DNA of 64,000 bases, taken from contig NC_052477.1 of assembly GCF_009730915.1 (NCBI RefSeq), positions 620,001 through 684,000 of the forward strand, in the 5' to 3' direction. The DNA is from Dioscorea cayenensis subsp. rotundata. Taxonomy: Eukaryota > Streptophyta > Magnoliopsida > Dioscoreales > Dioscoreaceae. Of this stretch, positions 29,589 through 41,411 are shown piece after piece. The notes under the pieces are model-generated. The model did no database searches. It was not told the DNA's origin and worked only from the letters and a program-made list of their open reading frames with translations. The position numbers were made by a program, and so were the translations under genes. Position 1 is the first letter of the stretch; the number at the start of each line of letters is the position of its first letter.

Positions 29589-29637
29589 GAGTAGTGCTAT
29601 ATGAGGCGTAAGAAATCACACGAACCCGACCCACATC
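29589..29637 (+). repeat. internal copy of the MULE-A terminus
   Basis: GAGTAGTGCTATATGAGGCG followed by AAGAAATCACACGAACC closely matches the left-facing tip of MULE-A (GAGTAATGCTATATGAGGCG). Paired with the right end at 30525 it would define a 0.94-kb unit nested in, or shared with, the larger element. Confidence 0.75.
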
Positions 29638-29885
29638 GATAGAAAGAAATACATGATGCAACAAAAATATATCAACCAACATAATTAAAACAGAGGCTCG
29701 ATTCTCATGAAATGATGTTCTCCCATCCTTCCTCCCTCTACTAACAATAACAAGTGGCGGTTGCCTACTAGGCCATCCAAGCCACTATGCAATCGTTAGA
29801 GAGACGAAGCGTGGATAGAAATTTTTAGGGCATCATTGCCTCCCTAGACTCGATTTCAAGCCGAGCCGGGCTTTTGTGCCAAGAA

Positions 29886-29889
<4 letters not shown>

Positions 29890-29919
<30 letters not shown>
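29890..29919 (+). repeat. (GA)n microsatellite
   Basis: About fifteen GA units at the inner edge of the right GC-rich block of MULE-A. Confidence 0.9.
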
Positions 29920-29920
<1 letters not shown>

Positions 29921-29929
29921 CTTCAAAGC

Positions 29930-30420
29930 CAAACGAGAGAGGCAGGCCTGGGAGCGGGGAGGAAGCGTCGGCCAGAACGGGTACCGTCATCGAGGAGGGA
30001 AGTGGCAGCCGGAACGGGTACCAGGAGCAGGGGAGTGAAGCGACCAAGAGCGGGGGAGTGAAGCGGCCGGGAGCGGGGGAGGGAAGCGGTCAGGAGCAGG
30101 GGCGAGAAGCAGTCGGGGGAGCGGGGAAGGGACGCGATGAGCGCAGAGAGGAGGCGGGCAACCCGGTCGGGGACCGGGAACGGGGAGAGCAGGCGTCGGC
30201 ACGAGCGGGAGCCGGGAGATGGTGATGAAAAACAAGGCGGGAGCTGGGGATGGAATCGCCAGCGGTGGAGAAGCCGGGAACAGTGCCCGGAGCAGTGGGA
30301 GTGAATCGCACGGAGCGAGGGAGGATGCGGGGCTTGAGCGGCCGCCGAGAGACCGCTGCCCTAATATTTCGAGAGAGAGGGAGAGGACCCCGAGAGTGAG
30401 AGAGATGCCCTAGTTTATTT
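29930..30420 (-). repeat. GC-rich subterminal repeat block of MULE-A (right)
   Basis: On the minus strand it reads as CCGCTCCCGG / TTCACTCCCC / GGTACCCG repeats, with TTTTTCATCACC and CTCCCGGCTCCCG phrases shared with the left block. It extends the inverted symmetry of the element beyond the strict terminal repeat. Open frames on both strands here are compositional. Confidence 0.8.
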
Positions 30421-30525
30421 CTCCCCTTTTTATTTTTTTCGATTTAAAAAGGAAATCACGCTACCGACCCACATCGGGTCGTGGTGGTCGGTTCGGTGAT
30501 TTCTTCGCCTCATATAGCATTACTC

Positions 30526-30536
30526 AATTTTTTTAT
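30526..30536 (+). repeat. overlapping target duplications of MULE-A and MULE-B
   Basis: The 11-bp AATTTTTTTAT contains the right duplication of MULE-A (AATTTTTTT, 30526-30534) and the left duplication of MULE-B (TTTTTTTAT, 30528-30536). The uninserted site would have read AATTTTTTTATAATATATAT. Confidence 0.9.
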
Positions 30537-32052
30537 GAATAATGCTATATTGTGCGAATAGCTTTGCCGAATTCATGACACGAATGAGGTGGCAGCCAGG
30601 TGTCATCCATTATTATCTCTCCTAATCAGCAACATTTAAAAAATAATAATAAATCAAGTCCTACTTCCTCTTTTCTCTCTTTGTCTTCACACCGCTGCCA
30701 TCTCACATCCCACGCTACCAAACTCGTCACCCGCCGTCGCTGCCGCCACCGACTTCGAGGAACCCCCATCACCTGTCCCCTACAAAAAAAACTATGGTCA
30801 CCCACGCCATCCCGTCTTCGCTCTTGCCCGCAAACGAACCTATCGCTGTCGTCACCGACGCCGATGAACTTTATCACTCGTCGCCCACAAACAATCCCTA
30901 ATGCCCGCGCCATCCCATATGTTTCTACAAGTTTTTTTTTTCTGCTTTGAGAATTATTTTTTCTTTTGTCTCTAATTCACAAATTGATAGAGAACATGCT
31001 GAACTATCAAGGACAAAATTTTCCTTTTTGAGGAAAGAGGCTCTTACTTCTTTCATTGAAGTGTTCTTTTCTTTAAATCAAGGTTTTAAATTCTTAATCC
31101 AAATATAGTGATTTTGATGAGTAATTGAAGTAATTCTAGTTAGTGAGTGATGAGTAAATATCAATTATGATGGTTTTGTAAATTACCTCAACTGTTTTAA
31201 ATTCAATTGGAAGTGTTCATCTAATGGTTGTTTATAAGAGTTTTATTGAGAGATAATGCACAGAAAAGCAACACACCAATGACCATCTCCACACTGAAAG
31301 CTCATTGGCAGAACTCACAAATAGTTAATAGTGAAATCATTATCATTACTAATCAATAGATTATTATTAATGAAATTATGTAAATCATACTTCATCTGCA
31401 AGCAAATCCCATAATGCATTGAAAATTCATTCAAAATGCTGATGTCAATGGAGGAACGAGTGGATCCAATTGCAAACAACACCATCTGAACAATTTCTAT
31501 GGTCATCCCTAAGAGAATGGTCTACATTATTCCACCCCACAATAGACACTTTGGCATCAACTTTCGGTGTGAGTATGTTTTTAAGAGAGATTAGAGAGAG
31601 TGACAGGGTGCGTTGGCCGGCGAAGATGCAGATGCAAACACAGACAAAGATGAAGACGAAGAAGAAGAAGAATATGGGATGGTGCGGGCGATAGGGTTTG
31701 TTTGCGGGAGACGAGTGATGGAGTTTGTCGGCGTCAGTGACGGCAATGATAGGTTCGTTTGGGGGTGAGAGTGAAGACGGGATGATGTGGGTGACCATAT
31801 TTTTTTGCGAGCGATGGGTGATGGGGGTTCGTCGGAGTCGGTAGCCGCAGTGACGGCGGATGACGAGTTTGGTAGCGTGGATGTGAGATGGTGATGATGT
31901 GAAGACGAAGAGAGAAGAGAGGAAGTAGGGCTTGATTTGTTTTTTTTTTTTAAATGTTGTTGATTATGAGAGATAATAATGGATGACACCTGGCTGCCAC
32001 CTTATTTGTGTCATGAATTCGGCCAAGCTATTCGCCCGATATAGCATTACTC
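30537..32052. mobile_element. MULE-B: non-autonomous Mutator-like element with long TIRs
   Basis: A 1.5-kb element with terminal inverted repeats of about 380 bp (30537-30920 and 31671-32052), roughly 85-90% identical by eye, and a perfect 9-bp duplication TTTTTTTAT (30528-30536, 32053-32061). The tips GAATAATGCTATATTGTGCG and GAGTAATGCTATATCGGGCG resemble the tip of MULE-A. The long repeats are C-rich and the central 750 bp is single-copy, AT-rich and without a transposase. It may be mobilised in trans by an enzyme like that of MULE-A; that is inference from the shared tip. Confidence 0.9.
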
Positions 32053-32387
32053 TTTTTTTATAATATATATCACTGCAAAATAATTATATTAAATTTTGCT
32101 GTAAAAACAGAAAATTAAGAATAAAAACCATCTGACAACGACATAAATAAAAATGAACTATAAAAAAATTCAAAATAAACAGGAAATAATTTTGCTATTT
32201 TTCAAGGGGCGCCAAGTAAACAATTTCACGCATTTAAATTTCCCGGGCTTTAGCCCACAGGCCTTTTAGCCATACAAAGCCCATTCCCATATTCGCCCAT
32301 TCTTCGCGAAGCTTCTACAACAAGAAAACACTACACGTTTCAAAGACCCAAAGGGCCATTTTCGTAATTTCACACCATTTCCCGCGA

Positions 32388-32394
32388 TATAAAA
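32388..32394 (+). promoter_or_regulatory. TATA box of the poly(A) polymerase gene
   Basis: TATAAAA within GCGATATAAAACCCC, 98 bp before the ATG at 32492. That predicts a leader of about 65-70 nt. It lies 327 bp beyond the right duplication of MULE-B, so the core promoter is undisturbed. Confidence 0.65.
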
Positions 32395-32491
32395 CCCCAG
32401 CATGCCTTCTTTTCGCTTTCCTTTCATCTGAAATTCCATCTCTCTGATTTCGTTAGATCACAACCGTCCATTTTCAATCCAACGTCTGTAT

Positions 32492-35400
32492 ATGGCCTAT
32501 GCTCATCCAGTTCAAAGAAGGGTCGTCGTCCCCGGTCAAGCTCCCTTGATCGTCGTCGATCCGAGAACCCTAGTCTTCTCTCCGGCCCCTCCGCCGCCGC
32601 CGGTTGGCTACCTCCCCGGAGCTATCCCAGCAATTGCGAGCCCTGCTTTCCCTGGAGTCGTTGTTGCTCCTGTTGCTTTGAGGCTGAATCCTGCTTCCTT
32701 ATTGAGGATCGACGAGCAGAGGACTCACGAGCTGATCCAGGTGATTTTCTTTTTGCTCTTCTTTTTAGATTTTTTTTTTTTGTGTAGTTTTAATCGATTG
32801 TGTTATTGTAGTTTATGGTGAGCGAGGGCTTGGTGCCTACGCCGGAGGAGGATATGAAGAGGCGAGATGCGATGGAGCAATTGAAACAGGTCTGATTGTG
32901 CAAATTTTATGAGTTTTTATGTCCTATTTTGGCTTAATTGTGCTCATTCGAACTCGGAAATGGTATGATTTAGGTTTGAAAATGAATCAACTTTGATAGA
33001 GAGGGGACGAAACATGTTGTTTAGAGTTGAGAGAAGTAAGCCTTTTGATGATTGATTGGGGTGCGGCAGAAATGCTGAGCTTAAGTAGTTTGATTTTAAG
33101 TGTGGAGGTTTTTGTAGCATCGAATCTGCTTGTTTGAATAGTTTATATGATTGCACAAGTTTTCGTGGATAAATTTAACATTTTTATAACATTTTGCAGA
33201 TTGTCTTGGCATGGATTAAGCTCGTTGCTTGCCGGCATGGGCTGCCAAAAGAAGTGATCAGTAGTACAAGTGCAACGATTTTGCCATTTGGATCATATGG
33301 TTTGGGAGTGAGTTCTCGCCATTTGTTCCCATTTCTTCTTTGAATTGTTCTTTAATGGTGACTAGTTTCGAGGCAATCTTAGATGTAAAACTTTATGTGG
33401 CTGTTTATTTGCAAGCTCTTAAACAGATTCTTCATCATTATGGTGACATGGGTTTATTTTTTTCTTCCAGGTTCATGGCTCTGATTCTGATATTGATGCT
33501 TTATGCATTGGTCCTTCTTTTGCAACTCTGGAAGTAAGTTTAATCATGATCCCGCTACTTGTTATTGTTTTGGGGACTAATTGAGAGCCATTCTGTCTAA
33601 TCTAATTGTTTACATCCCAGGAGGACTTTTTTGATGTCCTAAAAAATATGATTCAGAGCAGGCCGGAAGTATCTGAAGTTCACTGTGTCAAGAGTGCTAA
33701 AGTGCCTCTCATGCGTTTTAAATTCGGTGGGATTAATATTGATTTTCCATACACTCAGCTTCAAGCTATCTCTGTTCCTGAAGTAAGTGCGCTTTGCTAA
33801 TTTTAGTTCATTGTTTGTTTCAGTCTCTCGGTTTTTTCCTCTGGTCTCCGTCTTGAGTTCCGAATAAAAATCTTTTGGAAATTCCATTGGAATGAATGCC
33901 ATGCTAGATTTTGGAAATAATAAATGGAGTGCTAACGGCCATTATTTATTTGGCATATACTCTACCTTAAGTACCATTCTATGATAATATTTTTGGTTTC
34001 AAGCCTAGTGCATTGAAGTGCTTGACTCCAAAAACTGAAAGTTTTTAAATTTTGACTTGATATGGTGAAGGTGTAAGAATGGATCAGCTTAGTTTTAAAT
34101 TGCTAGATTTTTTTGTAACCATCAACATATCTGGGAATAAGGTTTACTTATTTATTTTTATTGTGAAATTGCAGTTTGTTGATATCTTTGATCCCTACTT
34201 AGTTGTATCAAATGAAACCAGTTGGCGAAGCCTTTCTGGTGTTCGTGCAAATATACGCATTCTTCAGCTGGTTCCAAGTCTGAAGGTATGACCTCTGTTC
34301 TATTTTATACGTAAGATACATTGTGTCTCGGCTTTCTTTTGTCCCTTCTGGAATATTTATTTTTGTCTGGTTTATGTAATAGACATATCTATGTCTGGGA
34401 TTAACTTGTCTTTGTATTATGCAATGGTTTGCCTTTTAAAAGGTTGAAAATGACAGCCAATTCTTTTACTAGATTCAGAGCATCTTATTATCCTCTTTGA
34501 CCTTTTAATGGATTATGTTGAATGTGTATATTTTTGCAAGGTATAATGGTCTTTGTTGTTATGACACAAATACTCTAAGCAATCACATTTAGAAGAAAGG
34601 GCAATCACACTGTCAAATAAAGCATTAAGCTAAAAAAAACTGAGAATAGTTCATTGACTGATTTCCTATGAAGACATTTTTTTAATATAGATTTGAGAAC
34701 TTACCTAAGCAAAATTTCCAAATAGAAGAAAGCCTTTATAAAATAAAGCTTATCTAGACTTTTAAACTTCTTCATAAACTCAACTTGTAATAAAATTCAA
34801 GACAGATCCACATGATTTGCTACACTTATGTAAGCCAAAAATTGAAATTATGAAAATGTCTCTAACACCTATGTGCATGATCTTTATTTTTAAACTTCTC
34901 ACCCTAATTAAGAATAGCAGCCCATGTTCTGTGTCACATTTGACTCGAAAATATTTATATCAGTAGTAATGATTCACTTTTTATCCATTCTTGGCCTAGT
35001 GATAATATTGTGCATTGTGCACTAATCTGGATGTTTTGCTTGTTCTCCCCCAACAATTATTCCAAAGTATGCAGAGGCTGAATTGTGATGCATAAGATAC
35101 TATTTTCTTCAACAAAGTCTTGTCTTTTTTAATGCTGCTATATTTGTCTCAAATTTTTTAACATTAAAAATCATGTGTGCAGAATTTTCAGTCTATGCTT
35201 CGGTGCATCAAAACTCTGGGCAAGAAGGCGTGGAGTTTATTCACATGTGGGTCATATCTTATTCTTACCTCATAGTACTTTTTACCTTTCATACAAGTTG
35301 TGTCTTACTTTGATGAAGATCTTGTTTGGATCATCTTTGACTTTTTGCAGTTGCTTGGGTTCTTTGGAGGAATTCATCTGGCTATCCTCGCTGCTCATGT

Positions 35401-36940
35401 TTGCCAGAGATATCCAAATGCCAGTATAAGTGCTTTGATGGCTATTTTCTTTGAGTACTTTTGGCTTTGGCGTTGGCCTGAGCCAGTGATCCTGCTAGAT
35501 AATTCTATACCTTTCAAGTATCCAGATGGCCGTGCTCTTATGCCAATTTTGATGCCATGTAGTCCATTTGAGTGGTGCAACTCTAATATTACAAAAAGCA
35601 CTTTCACCAAAATCAAGGCAGAATTTCAGCGAGGGCATTTTTTGACCAGGGTAAGTCCTAAAATGTATTATCTCTTCTGTTATTTTTCCTTAATTAAATC
35701 AGTTTTTTTGAAAAAGCCATACCTCTCATTTCTATTATGTTTCAATTTACCTTTGGTATGTAGTTGAGGGTGGCGTTGATTACTGCACTGTGGATGCAGT
35801 GGTTCTTATGTTGATATGAATTTGCCTGCATGAATTGTAACAAGAATTTCATGTTGTTTCAGGATCTTGCAAGGCCAGATTTTGATTGGACATTTTTGTT
35901 CAAACCTTTTCCTTATGTGGAGAAGTACTCTCATTTTCTTCGGATTCTCCTTACTGCTCATGATGGTGATGAACTTAGGGACTGGGTGGGCTGGGTGAAG
36001 TCACGTTTTCGCAGTCTTCTACTGAAGGTTATACCTTTAAACCTTGTTCTGGTCTTCTTTTATATTCACCTTACTTTACTTTCTTACTTTTTAGAGTGAT
36101 GCTAGGACTTTTACACACATAATAATCTTTTACTCATATCATCTGCTGGCAACAACTCATACAATGCAAAGTCTGAAGCACTTCCCTGACCTCCTTATTG
36201 AAAACATCACTCGTGACACCAATTTTCTGGCGGATGCTCTTGCTCACTTTGGGAGGCTTAACCCTATGATTTCCCTCTTCTCTCAGGGCCGGGATAGGCC
36301 TCACTGGTGTGAAGACCTGTGTGCTCAGATGAACCTCTCCTTTTTAAATTTTTTTGTTTTGGTTAGCTTGTGCTCTCTTTTGCAAAAACAACTCATTCAA
36401 TGCATGCCTCAAGTTTTATATATATATATATATATATATGCAATTTAAATGCCTAGAAATCCTCCCCACAATTTTTTTCTGAAATTCAATCATGTTTATT
36501 TCCTAGCTTTTCTTTTTGGAGTCTTACTGTTTTTTTTCTTTTAAAACTAATCTATGTCATGCTTAATTCTGCTGCAGCTTGAGGCAGTGCAAGGATATTG
36601 TGATCCCAATCCTATTGAGTACATGGATCATAATGTGGCTGAACCAAATGTTGTATTCTATTGGGGATTGTCACCCAATGGATGCTTTTCCATTAGTGTT
36701 GACGCTATAAAGGAGGACTTCATGAAAAGTGTCAATAAGGATGATACATATTCAGCATACCAAGGATCTACATGTAAATTGGACATGTTGATTGTTGAGT
36801 CTTGCCAACTTCCAAAGTACATCCATCTTGACAAAGGAAGCACAAAGGAACTTAAGGCATGCTGGAAAATTCTGGATTACAGCAATCACATGAAACCAAT
36901 CTATTCCCAATATACACCACAATATTCTGGTGGCACATAG
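32492..36940 (+). CDS. nuclear-type poly(A) polymerase, short PAPS3-like form
   Basis: Ten exons: 32492-32740, 32812-32889, 33200-33307, 33471-33533, 33621-33782, 34175-34285, 35183-35246, 35351-35650, 35863-36027, 36578-36940; about 553 aa. The nucleotidyltransferase signature GSYGLG then GSDSDIDALC puts catalytic aspartates at about 152 and 154, and the third in INIDFPY near 207. The middle domain (RRGVYSHLLGFFGGIHLAIL, WRWPEPVILLD) and the RNA-binding domain follow, ending at YSQYTPQYSGGT. The long Ser/Thr-rich, NLS-bearing tail of PAPS1/2/4 is absent, as in Arabidopsis PAPS3, so a cytoplasmic or specialised role is likely. The first 80 residues are proline-rich. Exon 7 has one surplus A in an AAAA run near 35210, breaking CIKLWARRRG. 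Confidence 0.92.
36161..36345 (+). mobile_element. LINE remnant (RNase H-like end) in intron 9 of the polymerase gene
   Basis: An open stretch reads TRDTNFLADALAHFGR and later SLFSQGRDRPHWCEDLC. This resembles the C-terminal RNase H-like (RVT_3) segment of plant LINE retrotransposons, where a residue pattern such as R..N..AD.LA..G is typical. Only this fragment remains; the rest of the element is missing. It lies in a 550-bp intron and does not disturb the host exons. Confidence 0.55.
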
Positions 36941-37426
36941 GAGGGATCCTCTTGCAGTGGTATGAGGGATTATCCAAGAAAAAACAGTTGCGTGGTTTTG
37001 GTTTGTTTAAGTTGAAAATGTGAAAATACTACCATGTCTGAGCTTCCGCCGTCCATCTTCACATGGAAGAACCTGCCTGACAGGTTCCACCCACACACAC
37101 ACACAAAACATAGCAACAGCAAAGTTTTTGCTGTTTTTACATCAAGGGTAATTAATTTTTTTCCTGTTATTATCCTTGGATCATATGTACATCTGTTGTA
37201 AGGTTTGATTATTCTTTTCTCAATGTTTCTCCTGTACATTGCCGAAATAGAAATTCACTGTTTGCTTTAAACATGCAATCATTTCTTTTATAACTCTGCT
37301 TTATGTTACCAAGTAAGACACATCGAAGAATCTCTCAAGCTCTGAAAGGGAAAAAGAGGCACATATACAACAAGTTTACTTCTATAAAAGGTGAGTTCTC
37401 TGATTTCTCTCTTTTATCACTCTCTT
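36941..37426. other. convergent 3' interval between polymerase and GPAT genes
   Basis: Contains the 3'UTRs of both genes. A short (CA)n tract lies near 37089-37106. No gene seen. Confidence 0.5.
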
Positions 37427-39534
37427 CTAGTTTTTCTTGACTTTTCCTTCATTATCTGCAAGCATTAGGTACTTGGACCTTCTGGTGAGAGTTGTGCAAG
37501 TGAATCCCAAGGCCTTCCCCATCTCTCTCTGAATATGGTTGGCAACTTCAATGCTGTTATAACTCTTGTTTCCAGCCCAATCAGTAGGTACTTTCTCCAG
37601 ATACTCTATTTGATATTCAGGCCAAGGATTCATCAGGAAAAACAGTGAATCAAAGCACTTGAAGCCACTCGCTGTCGTGCCATAGAACATGCTCACATTT
37701 GTCGACATAGCCACTGGAACGACTTCTTCTGTTAGCTCAGCAAACAATGGACTGAACCTGAGAAGAAATGGCTCTCTGCATGTTGTACCTTCAGGGCAAA
37801 CGACGAGATCTCCCTGGCTCAGCAACTTTAGCCATTCTTCTCCTGTCTTCATCTCTGTTTCGTGTTAATCGTACTGTTTTTATAGGCGATAACATCTCGG
37901 AGATTCTACTCAGGCTGTAAGTAACTGCTGTAACCTTTCTGTTAAGTCCGGCGGAGATGTACACTGGGTCAAGAAGGGTCCTGTGATTGCATACATAGAG
38001 CCGGTTCTTCGAGAATTGACGCGCGGTAATGCTTGTAGATGCTATATCCCGGGATGTCATTCCAGTGAATACGCCAATAGGAAGAGCTATCTTATAGGGA
38101 AGGAGAAGGTAAACAATAGCTCGGAAGATGGCGAGGAGGATACTGAACGGTAGCCATAAGTACATTGCTAGTGTCGCTGCCGGAGTTGGCCGGAAAGCTA
38201 TTCGGCCGTCATGAAATATTATCGGTTTGGGGTAGTTCTCTCTTGGCAAAGGTTGCCAATTCTTCTTCTCCTTTTTGCTAACTAGACATAGTTCCTGTAA
38301 TGTATTTGCGGCTTCATCAGTTCAAGATCTCATTTGGTGTTATATGTGTGTGTATGTACCAAATTAGTATTATTATTTTGTATTATCTAGTGTTGTAAAT
38401 TATAAAATCTTGACTAATATGTAGTGTTTTAATATAACTAAAGAAATAATTCAAGCAAGATTATGTCACTAAATATCCTGAATATTCATGTATATTATCT
38501 AGAGAACAATTTGTATTTTGTTTTCTAGACTTTTAAGATTATAAAGTCTTCATTGTTGGTGTGATGTCACTAGAAACAATTTTAAATAATATTAAATCAC
38601 AAAATAAATAAATAAATATCCTTGTGATTTTTTTATATATTTTCCAGAGAACAATTGATTATACAAGACAATAATATTTCCTAGTCTTGTGAATTATATA
38701 TCAACCAACCAACATTAATATTCATTTATAAAGAGAAACAATTATAATGTTTAATTTCTTAAACCATAAAAAACATTAAAACAAAACTACACCACCAAAA
38801 TAATAAATAAATAAATAACCAACCTTGCAATGATAGAAGAAGCCATGAAGAAGAGCATTAGAGAAAGTAGCAAACCCTAAAACTCCATTATCATCCATCT
38901 CAACCTCTCTCTGAATCCTCTTCACAAAACCACCATCATCTTCCTCCATGAAACCAGTAAAGAACCCTCCAAACACCTTCAACTCCCTCCCAACCACCAC
39001 CTCCACCTCCAAACACTCCTTCAAAAACCCTTCCACCATTAAAGTTGGCATCAAGCTCACACACACCCTCTTCTTCCAACCCTTCTTCTTCTTCTTCAAA
39101 ACCTCATACCCTTCAACTCCCACATCCTCCATGAAATACTTAACTAACACTGTTTTCCCTACCCTAAACCCTTTCTCTCTTAACCCACAAAAACTCACCA
39201 TAACCATCACTTTGAGTCCTACTTCTTGATTTAAAAAACAAAGCAAAGGATACAAAACAAGAAGAACAAACCCTCTAATGAAACCACCTGCCTCTAAAGC
39301 CACAAGCATGAAGTATGGAAAGATTGAAGATGATCTTAGTAACACTCCCTCCACATCAACCAACAAAGTCTCACTTGATGATACCTTCTTCTCAAGAGAA
39401 GAAGAATGATACAACTTGTTCATTAGTTTTGCATGGCCATCACTTGTACTACTTCTTCTTGAGATCTTGATTAGCCTTCTTAGAAGAACAAGGTATAAGG
39501 ATTGAAAGCACTTGCAAATCTCCTTCAAAGCCAT
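37427..39534 (-). CDS. glycerol-3-phosphate acyltransferase (land-plant GPAT family)
   Basis: Two exons on the minus strand, 38824-39534 and 37427-38294; about 525 aa. An N-terminal HAD-like phosphatase domain has the degenerate motif VDVEGVLLRSS at about 59-69 where active bifunctional members have DLDGT, pointing to the GPAT1-3 side of the family. Hydrophobic segments lie near 72-110 and 275-310. The acyltransferase boxes are NHRTLLDP (about 340-347) and VVCPEGTTCREP. Such enzymes acylate glycerol-3-phosphate, mostly at sn-2, for cutin, suberin or tapetal lipids at the ER. The second exon contains one surplus base near 37823 (AAAG run), splitting RMAK from LLSQGDLVV. No recognised partner adjoins, although LACS1-like upstream in the window serves the same lipid area. 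Confidence 0.9.
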
Positions 39535-41357
39535 GCTTAATTTTCTATTTTTCTAATTTTTTTTTTCCTTCAATGGTGGTTGAACAAGATGGAAGAGGAT
39601 GGTGTGGGTGTATATATATATATATATATAGATGGTGGTTTTTATTTGAGTGTTAAGATGGAAGAAATGGTGAAGTTGACAACCAACTTAACCTAACTAT
39701 TTTATTTGAGTGTTAAGATTGAAGTATGGAGCTCCATTAGGGTTTTGTGAATGATCACCATGACTAGCTAGTTAGCTGCATGTGTATATATATATGTGAC
39801 CTTTAATTTTCATACATTTAACTCAGTCAACCTTTGAGACATGTTCTTCATCTTTTGATCAACTTTACCGACATGCATGGCTGAATTTATCATTTGCTTC
39901 TTTATTCTTTAATTTACTGAAATGATTTATTAGTTTATTTTAATTTAAAATTCATTATATGATAATAAGAGGTTTATTATCATGCATATATGTCCATGCA
40001 ATTTTATACAATATACGGTTTGAATGTAACCGTTAAATATTAATGGTCATATATTCCATGAATGTTCCTTGATTGATTCAATCAATCAAAAAATAATTTT
40101 AAAATAAAAACTATTCATACAAAAACAGTAAATAAACCAGAGCTTAATTATGAAGTTCGATAAAATCTATGTTATATTGTTATCTTAATTATAATGTTGT
40201 CTTGTTTTAGTTAAACACTTCTTATTTTCTTACAAGTAAGCACAATATATTTTTCTTCATTTAAAAAAAAAAATCTTTTAGTTTTGACTTTTTATTCTCC
40301 ACCGCAACACTATATATATAACTTTTTTTTTTAAAAGAAAAAATAACATGTTTAGCTTCATGAAATAAAACAAACAAACAAACTTGTGAATTAAATTGTT
40401 GAAAATGTATCCAGACAGGAAGTCAATGGTCAAAATAGTCAACCTTTTGGTGAAGTTTCAAAGTGAGTAACACGTATATGCTTCTTTGCTTAACTTGCAA
40501 GTGCCTTAAATATGAAGTAACATAGACCCTTCACATTTTGTATCTTTTAACCAGTTATCAAAAAAATAATAAACAAAATTCTGGTATAACTAATTTCATA
40601 TATATATATATATATAAGTGACTTATAAATCTTAATTATTTGATGAGTAATTCGAAACAAATTTTTACACACTTCTTTATTAATTAACTAACAATAATAA
40701 TATTTATTATTATTGTAATTTAGCTATCTTTTATTAATTATCGGTTGAAACTATTAAAAAGATGAATTGATTGCTTAAAATTTATAACAAGAACTCATAA
40801 ATATTCATCATGTATAAATATATATTACCAATATATTACTTATATAATGCACCTTGATAAAAATCAGATTGTTTCTGTACTCATTAAAAAAATTTCTATT
40901 TAATTAAATACCCTTATCAGTTATCATTAATAGTCAACTTACAAATTTTATAAAAGCATAGTTTCATCATTCATTGGTATATTTATTTTTTTTTAAAGCG
41001 AATAAAGAGAATAGGATAAATGATAGTTTAGTTTTTTTAAAAAAAATAAATTAAATTAACTCATGAACTTATGATGATAGTGGCATATAAACAAATAGAA
41101 ATGATTGTTTAGGATAGGTAAATAACTATACATTTTATAGGGATATAATTTTTATTTTTTTGTAATTTTCAATATAGATAAAATTCAAAATTACATTAAA
41201 CTTTTTGTGGAAAAAGATGAAAGAAACTTATGGTAATTACTTAATTAAGGACGGTGAAAGTATTAATTAATAATATCAATGAAAGTAATCTTGTATCATG
41301 AAAAGAAAATATCTGATATAAATCTTATAAGTTTTCAACCTTCAAACTTGTTTGCAG

Positions 41358-41411
<54 letters not shown>

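Larger units (their letters stand above)
23330..30525 (+). mobile_element. MULE-A: autonomous-type Mutator-like element, FAR1 class
   Basis: A 7.2-kb DNA transposon bounded by terminal inverted repeats of about 105 bp (23330-23434 and 30421-30525). The outer 30 bp are identical (GAGTAATGCTATATGAGGCG at each tip), and a perfect 9-bp duplication AATTTTTTT flanks it. It holds a FAR1/MULE transposase gene (24271-26767), a 69-bp minisatellite (26989-27450), 2.4 kb of unassigned AT-rich sequence, and GC-rich subterminal blocks of CCGCTCCC-type repeats at both ends in inverted orientation. It sits 47 bp after the tRNA-Gly gene, in the interval between the divergently transcribed helicase and poly(A) polymerase genes. 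Intact ends and a nearly open transposase suggest a fairly recent insertion. Confidence 0.93.

Noticed and set aside
29856-30413. Open frames in the right GC-rich block of MULE-A
   Set aside because: Same compositional artefact as on the left; arginine- or serine-rich products on opposite strands.
31445-31989. Serine/histidine-rich frames in MULE-B
   Set aside because: They lie in the long terminal inverted repeat and appear in mirrored form at the other end; no protein domain.
38948-39229. 93-codon plus-strand frame rich in Thr/Ser/Pro
   Set aside because: Antisense of GPAT exon 1.
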